Assembly: GCA_041603235.1 (NCBI GenBank)
Contig: JBFIES010000010.1
Span: 62,001 to 126,000, forward strand
Reading direction: 5' to 3'
From: Panacagrimonas sp041603235
GTDB taxonomy: Bacteria > Pseudomonadota > Gammaproteobacteria > Nevskiales > Nevskiaceae
DNA: 64,000 nucleotides
The translations under genes were made by a program, and so were the position numbers. Positions within the stretch are counted from its first letter, which is position 1; each line of letters begins with the position of its first letter. The notes beneath the pieces are model-generated. The model ran no database searches. It saw only the letters and a list, made by a program, of their open reading frames with translations, and had not been told where the DNA came from. Below are positions 59,891-64,000 of this stretch, one piece after another.

Positions 59891-60639
59891 GTGCGAGCAT
59901 CGCGATGACGTCAAACGGCAACGGCCAGTTTCAGATCGATGTATTGCGCAGCCTGGTGGCCGTGCTGCTGGTGCTGGGCGCGCTCATTGGTCTGTATCTG
60001 GTGGCACCACTGGATGCGCCCCTGACCCGCCTCGAGATTCGCGGCAGCTTTGAAAAACTCCAGCCCCAGGATGTGCGCCGTGCTGCTGAAGCCGAGATCG
60101 AGGCGGGCTTCTTTGCAGCAGATCTTGAAGCCATTCATGACGCAGTCGCGGCGTTGCCGTGGGTGGCGCGTGTCAAGGTTGATCGCAAGTGGCCGGGCAT
60201 TGTGGCGCTGCAAGTCTGGGAGCGGCAGGCCGTTGCGCGCTGGAATGAGAAGAGCGTTCTGGATGAACGGTCTCAGTCATTCAAGCCGCGTGCCGCAGAG
60301 ATTCCAACCGGACTGCCACAGCTGGCGGGCCGTGCGGGTCAGGAGACGGAAGTCTTGCAGGCCTGGCAGCGTCTTTCTGCAGCGCTACGGGGTACGCCCT
60401 TGGAGCTGGAATCACTAAAGCTGGACGAGCGCGGGCAGTGGCAGGCCCGTACGCGCAGCGACATCGAATTGCGATTTGGACAGGCATTGCCGGATGAGCG
60501 TCTTCCGGTTTTGCAGAGCGCCGGACTACCGGCACTCGATGGACGCTGGCAGCTGGTCCAGTACATCGATCTTCGTTACACAAACGGGTTTGCCGTTGGC
60601 TGGAAAGACCAGTCGCAAACCGAGGGAGCAGCACAATGA
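59887..60639 (+). CDS. ftsQ: cell division protein FtsQ
   Basis: A 250-residue bitopic protein: a cytoplasmic N terminus, a membrane helix (about 20-42, SLVAVLLVLGALIGLYLVA), the POTRA domain with LTRLEIRGSFEKLQPQDV and LPWVARVKVDRKWPGIVALQVWERQAVARW, and a C-terminal beta domain ending YIDLRYTNGFAVGWK. It docks FtsL/FtsB to the divisome. ATGA overlap with ftsA. Confidence 0.95.
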   Translation: MSASIAMTSNGNGQFQIDVLRSLVAVLLVLGALIGLYLVAPLDAPLTRLEIRGSFEKLQPQDVRRAAEAEIEAGFFAADLEAIHDAVAALPWVARVKVDRKWPGIVALQVWERQAVARWNEKSVLDERSQSFKPRAAEIPTGLPQLAGRAGQETEVLQAWQRLSAALRGTPLELESLKLDERGQWQARTRSDIELRFGQALPDERLPVLQSAGLPALDGRWQLVQYIDLRYTNGFAVGWKDQSQTEGAAQ

Positions 60640-61868
60640 GCAAGAGAGAAACCCGCAATCTGCTGATGACCCTGGACGTTGGAACGTCCAAGGTCGTCTG
60701 CGTTATCGGCGAGATGATGCAGGGTGGAAAAGTGGAAGTGGTTGGCTTCGGCCAGCAACCTTCACGCGGCCTGAAACGTGGCGTGGTCATCAACATGGAC
60801 GCCACGGTTCAGTCGATCCGCCGTGCGGTGGAAGAAGCCGAGATGATGGCCAATGCGCGCGTGCAGAGCGTGTACGTGGGTTTGTCCGGCGCGCACATCA
60901 AGAGCCAGAACTCGGTGGGTGTGGTACCGGTGAGCTCGCGCGAAGTTTCGCATCGTGATGTGGAGAAAGTCATCGAGGCGGGACGCGCCATCGCGATTCC
61001 TGCCGATCAGAAAGTGATCCATGTTCTGCCGCAGGAATTCGTCCTCGATAACCAGGAAGGCATCCTGCGTCCGGAAGGCATGTTTGGCGTGCGGCTGGAG
61101 GCCAAGGTGCATATCGTCACCGGCTCGATGTCGGCGGCGCAGAACCTGCAGAAGTGCGTGGAGTCCTGCGGACTGCACGTCGAAAAACTCTGCCTGCAGC
61201 ACATCGCGTCCAGCATGGCGGTGTTGCTGCCTGACGAGAAGGACCTGGGTATCTGCATGGTCGATATCGGCGGCGGTACTTCGGACATCGCGGTGTTTCG
61301 TGGCGGCTCGGTGCGACATACAGCTGCACTGCCTATTGCCGGCGAGCAGGTCACCAATGACATCAGCGTGGCTTTCCGCACCCCAACCCAGGCGGCCGAA
61401 GACATCAAGGTCAAATACGGTTGCGCTCTGCCGCAGCTGATCGAGACCGACGAAGAGATTGAAGTGCCGAGCGTGGCCGATGGCACCCCGCGGCGTCTGT
61501 CGCGCAAGACTCTGGCTGAAGTGATCCGTCCTCGCTACGAAGAGCTGTTCCGGTTCGTACGCAAGGAGCTGCATCGGGCGGACTGGTATGACGGTATCGC
61601 GGGTGGCGTGGTGCTGACCGGCGCCGCATCCATGATGCCGGGTGTGCCGGAGTTGGCTGAAGAAGTATTTGAGGTTCCGACCCGGCTTGGGCATCCGCAC
61701 GACGTCGGCGGTTCGCGCGATGTGGCGGGAAGTCCGGCGTATGCCACTGCCGTAGGACTGCTGCTCTACGCGCGCTCACAAAACCAGACGAGAGTCCCCA
61801 GCGGCGACCCGCGCGGAGTGGGTTACTGGGCAGAGCGTGTGAGCACCTGGTTCAAGGGCAATTTCTGA
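60636..61868 (+). CDS. ftsA: cell division protein FtsA
   Basis: A 410-residue actin-like protein: LDVGTSKVVCVIGEM (phosphate 1), GVVINMDATVQSIRRAVEEAE, MVDIGGGTSDIAVFRGG (phosphate 2), GGVVLTGAASMMPGV (adenosine loop), and the C-terminal amphipathic helix VSTWFKGNF. It tethers FtsZ to the membrane. The last gene of the overlapping chain; 250 bp follow before ftsZ. Confidence 0.97.
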   Translation: MSKRETRNLLMTLDVGTSKVVCVIGEMMQGGKVEVVGFGQQPSRGLKRGVVINMDATVQSIRRAVEEAEMMANARVQSVYVGLSGAHIKSQNSVGVVPVSSREVSHRDVEKVIEAGRAIAIPADQKVIHVLPQEFVLDNQEGILRPEGMFGVRLEAKVHIVTGSMSAAQNLQKCVESCGLHVEKLCLQHIASSMAVLLPDEKDLGICMVDIGGGTSDIAVFRGGSVRHTAALPIAGEQVTNDISVAFRTPTQAAEDIKVKYGCALPQLIETDEEIEVPSVADGTPRRLSRKTLAEVIRPRYEELFRFVRKELHRADWYDGIAGGVVLTGAASMMPGVPELAEEVFEVPTRLGHPHDVGGSRDVAGSPAYATAVGLLLYARSQNQTRVPSGDPRGVGYWAERVSTWFKGNF

Positions 61869-61955
61869 TTCGGGCGGTAAGCGATATGGCAAACGGGCAA
61901 GGAAAAGGGCAAGCAGGAAGCGCGGGAAATTCAGTTTGAAATGAGACGGAAATAT

Positions 61956-62042
61956 TTTGTGATAACTGTTGCAATTGTTTTGTCAAGTAGTACAATTCCA
62001 AACAGTTGAACTTAATCGCAAAATCTAATCTGTTATCACAAA
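61956..62042. repeat. 11-bp inverted repeat flanking the ftsZ promoter
   Basis: TTTGTGATAAC (61956-61966) recurs as GTTATCACAAA at 62032-62042, exact over 11 bp and 65 bp apart, on either side of the probable ftsZ promoter. It could be a pair of sites for one regulator or a DNA-looping arrangement. Not a terminator: the loop is too long. Confidence 0.55.
61969..61996 (+). promoter_or_regulatory. probable ftsZ promoter
   Basis: TTGCAA (61969-61974), a 16-bp spacer, and TACAAT (61991-61996) lie 122 bp before the ftsZ ATG in an AT-rich segment. The left inverted-repeat arm lies just upstream. Confidence 0.5.
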
Positions 62043-62118
62043 TGCAGTGGCGATTTTCAGCTGCAGAAACATTTAGACAAGACGACATCAACTTTTCGAT
62101 TCAAGGGCGGAGGTCACC

Positions 62119-63342
62119 ATGAACATGCGTACAAATGAGCTATACGAGATCGTTGACGGGCAACCCATGGACGCGGTTATCCGCGTCATCGGCGTGGGCG
62201 GCGGCGGCTGCAACTCGGTCAATGAAATGGTCATGGCTGAGATCGAGGGCGTTGAGCTGATTGCAGCCAACACCGATCGCAAGCACCTGGAAAAGTGCAA
62301 GACCACCAACATCATGCAGCTGGGTCCGCGTTGCTCACGCGGTCTGGGTGCGGGCAGCGATCCCATGCGGGGTCGTGAGGCGGCGGCTGAATCCCGCGAC
62401 CTGATTCGCGAAATGATTGAAGGTACCGACCTTCTCTTTATCTGCGCAGGCATGGGTGGCGGCACCGGCACCGGCGCCGCACCGGTGATCGCTGAAATTG
62501 CCAAGGAAATGGAAATTCTGACCGTTGCGGTGGTCACCAAGCCCTACGCTTTCGAGCCGCCCAAGCGTCGCGGTGTTGCTGATCGTGGTCTGGCTGAGCT
62601 GCGCAACTTGGTGGATTCCCTGATCGTGATCCCCAACGAGAAGTTGCAGCTGGTCCTGCCGGAAGACATGACAGTGGTGGAATGCCACAAGAAGGCTGAC
62701 GAAGTGCTCAAGAATGCCGTGCAAGGCATCTCCGGCATCATCACTAGCCCCGGTGAAATCAGTGTCGACTTCGCGGACGTGCGCACGGTGATGTCCAACC
62801 GCGGCATGGCGATGATGGGCATTGGTGTGGGTTCTGGCGAAGCGCGCGCGATAGAGGCTGTTGAAGCAGCGCTGTCCTGCCCGCTGATCGACGACATCGA
62901 ACTGCATGATGCCAAGGGCATTCTGGTCACCCTGGCACACAGCGGTTCGCTCAAGAAGAAGGAACTCACCCTGGTCATGGAGCGCGTGGGTCAGATCGGC
63001 AATGACGAAGTCGACATGAAGTTCGGCATCAGCATTGACGAGTCCATGGGTGAAGATCTGCGCGTCACTGTTGTGGCAACCGGTCTGGGTTCCAAGGCTG
63101 CAGCTGCCGCTGACCGCCAACGCGAAGCCGAAGAGAATCGCAAGGTCGTCAATATCAACCAGCCTCGCAGCGAACCGGCGATCCCGCCGCTCATCGGGCC
63201 AGCTGACATTGACTACGAAACACCTGCAATCAGCCGGGAACGGAAAGTGGCCAACGGTGGCAGCAGTGCGCCGAGCTGGCTGAACCAGCTCGATGAAAGC
63301 GTCCTGAATATCCCGACTTTCCTGCGACAACAGGCTGATTAA
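62119..63342 (+). CDS. ftsZ: cell division protein FtsZ
   Basis: A 407-residue tubulin homologue. The GTP loop is GGGTGTGAAPV (residues 113-123), with GVGGGGCNSV at 25-34 and NTDRKHLEK at 51-59. The T7 loop reads ISVDFADV at 214-221; the Asn normally found at this Ser215 is absent, while Asp217 and Asp220 are kept. A variable linker is followed by the FtsA/ZipA-binding tail LNIPTFLRQQAD. FtsZ forms the division ring. GGGCGGAGG precedes the ATG. The middle region (AANTDRKHLEKCKTTN, QLGPRCSRG) also differs from typical gammaproteobacterial FtsZ. Confidence 0.97.
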   Translation: MNMRTNELYEIVDGQPMDAVIRVIGVGGGGCNSVNEMVMAEIEGVELIAANTDRKHLEKCKTTNIMQLGPRCSRGLGAGSDPMRGREAAAESRDLIREMIEGTDLLFICAGMGGGTGTGAAPVIAEIAKEMEILTVAVVTKPYAFEPPKRRGVADRGLAELRNLVDSLIVIPNEKLQLVLPEDMTVVECHKKADEVLKNAVQGISGIITSPGEISVDFADVRTVMSNRGMAMMGIGVGSGEARAIEAVEAALSCPLIDDIELHDAKGILVTLAHSGSLKKKELTLVMERVGQIGNDEVDMKFGISIDESMGEDLRVTVVATGLGSKAAAAADRQREAEENRKVVNINQPRSEPAIPPLIGPADIDYETPAISRERKVANGGSSAPSWLNQLDESVLNIPTFLRQQAD

Positions 63343-63386
63343 GCAGGTCGAGCGGCCATGTGCCGTCCGGAACCGATGCTAAAATT

Positions 63387-63428
63387 GTGGGTCGGACCCT
63401 GAGGAACCTGATTCTCAGGGCCGCCCAC
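63387..63428 (+). terminator. hairpin in the ftsZ-lpxC interval
   Basis: CCCTGAG (63397-63403) pairs with CTCAGGG (63414-63420); an outer GTGGG (63387-63391) can pair with CCCAC (63424-63428). No T-run follows. It lies 24 bp before the lpxC ATG, so it could be a leader structure for lpxC or a weak terminator for ftsZ. Confidence 0.5.
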
Positions 63429-63451
63429 TTGATCCTTCCAGTTCCCAGCGC

Positions 63452-64000
63452 ATGGTCAGACAACGCACCCTGAAACGAGCGGTTCGCGCCGCCGGCATCG
63501 GACTGCATTCCGGCAGCCGCGTCTTCATGTCGCTGCTGCCGGCCGGTCCTGACACCGGCATCATTTTCAGGCGTGTGGACCTGACGCCGGCCGTGGAAGT
63601 ACCGGGTGATGCCTCCCTGATTCGCGAAACAACCTTGTCCAGCACGCTGATCAAGGATGACGGAACCAAGGTCGCAACGATTGAGCATCTGATGTCTGCC
63701 CTTGCGGGTCTGGGCATCGACAACTGCGTGGTGGAGCTGTCATCGGCGGAAACACCCATCATGGACGGCAGTGCAAGCCCGTTCGTATTCCTGATCCAAT
63801 CTGCGGGAATCCACGAACAGGACGCGCCCAAGAAGTTCATCCGAATTCTCCAGCCTGTGCAGGTGGAAGAAGAGGACAAGTTCGCCCGATTCGAGCGCTT
63901 CGATGGCTTTCGCCTGAGTTTCAGCGTGGAATTCAAACACCCGGTCTTCAAGTCCGGGACGCAGTCGGCCGTGGTGGACTTTTCTTCAACGACCTACGTT
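63452..64000 (+). CDS. lpxC: UDP-3-O-acyl-N-acetylglucosamine deacetylase, N-terminal part (cut by window end)
   Basis: The first 183 residues are present, and the frame stays open to base 64000. VRQRTLKRAVRAAGIGLHSG and IEHLMSALAGLGIDNCVVEL (with the zinc-binding His of EHLMSAL) identify LpxC, and MDGSASPFVFLI follows. It catalyses the committed step of lipid A synthesis. The position after ftsZ is normal for gammaproteobacteria. Confidence 0.96.
   Translation, partial: MVRQRTLKRAVRAAGIGLHSGSRVFMSLLPAGPDTGIIFRRVDLTPAVEVPGDASLIRETTLSSTLIKDDGTKVATIEHLMSALAGLGIDNCVVELSSAETPIMDGSASPFVFLIQSAGIHEQDAPKKFIRILQPVQVEEEDKFARFERFDGFRLSFSVEFKHPVFKSGTQSAVVDFSSTTYV

Noticed and set aside
1..64000. CRISPR arrays, insertion sequences, prophage or integron elements
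   Set aside because: I saw no regular direct repeats with spacers, no transposase or integrase motif, and no attachment-site duplication.
1..64000. tRNA and rRNA genes
   Set aside because: No GGTTCGAATCC-type T-loop with a matching acceptor stem was noticed in intergenic DNA; rnpB is the only structural RNA I can support.

Overview
The window is a stretch of a gammaproteobacterial chromosome with high GC by eye. The evidence is a complete division and cell-wall (dcw) cluster in the usual order, the sspAB pair directly downstream of petABC, and lpoA-yraN next to rsmI and rnpB. The mix of fatty-acid or ketone-like catabolic genes with this core suggests a lipid- or hydrocarbon-degrading lineage such as Nevskiales/Solimonadaceae. 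That placement is inference. I see no tRNA, rRNA, insertion sequence, phage gene or CRISPR array.

Bases 1-5404 hold the end of a thiolase gene, a small Cys-rich protein, a membrane protein, and a TetR regulator. A catabolic operon follows: an SDR, a 2-hydroxychromene-2-carboxylate isomerase-like enzyme, a thioesterase and a second SDR. Two near-identical palindromes bracket the tetR gene and are its probable operators. Both SDRs have Phe in place of the catalytic Tyr.

Bases 5426-20234 are the most unusual part. One minus-strand operon encodes an acyl-CoA synthetase, a 200-residue protein of unknown function, a free-standing biotin carrier and a carboxyltransferase whose metal site is altered. 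A second minus-strand operon encodes a free-standing PEP-synthase-type phosphohistidine domain and a 519-residue protein I cannot assign. Between them lie an AraC regulator, a sterol desaturase/hydroxylase-family protein, an SDR, a GntR regulator, a haloalkane dehalogenase and an acyl-CoA dehydrogenase. Three sites matching the FadR-subfamily GntR consensus TNGTNNNACNA lie in front of the two operons and in the SDR/gntR divergent region, so the GntR protein probably controls them together. A DUF1295 protein and a cyclopropane-synthase-like methyltransferase follow.

Bases 20235-33165 hold a GGDEF-type protein, a periplasmic protein of unknown function, and a surface polysaccharide module. That module has three sulfotransferase-like proteins, a double-domain GT2 glycosyltransferase and a KpsM/T/E/D-type exporter, and may make a sulfated polysaccharide.

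Bases 33481-45291 are housekeeping: the cytochrome bc1 complex (petABC), sspA, sspB, an FAD-linked oxidase, yraN, lpoA (without a lipobox), rsmI, the RNase P RNA and an MMPL/RND exporter.

Bases 45200-64000 are the dcw cluster: mraZ, rsmH, ftsL, ftsI, murE, murF, mraY, murD, ftsW, murG, murC, murB, ddlB, ftsQ, ftsA, ftsZ, and lpxC (cut by the window end). Its promoter carries repeated GTGGG boxes that MraZ would bind. Most gene junctions from rsmH to ftsA are 4-base stop/start overlaps. The ftsZ promoter is flanked by an 11-bp inverted repeat, and FtsZ carries Ser at the T7-loop position that is normally Asn.
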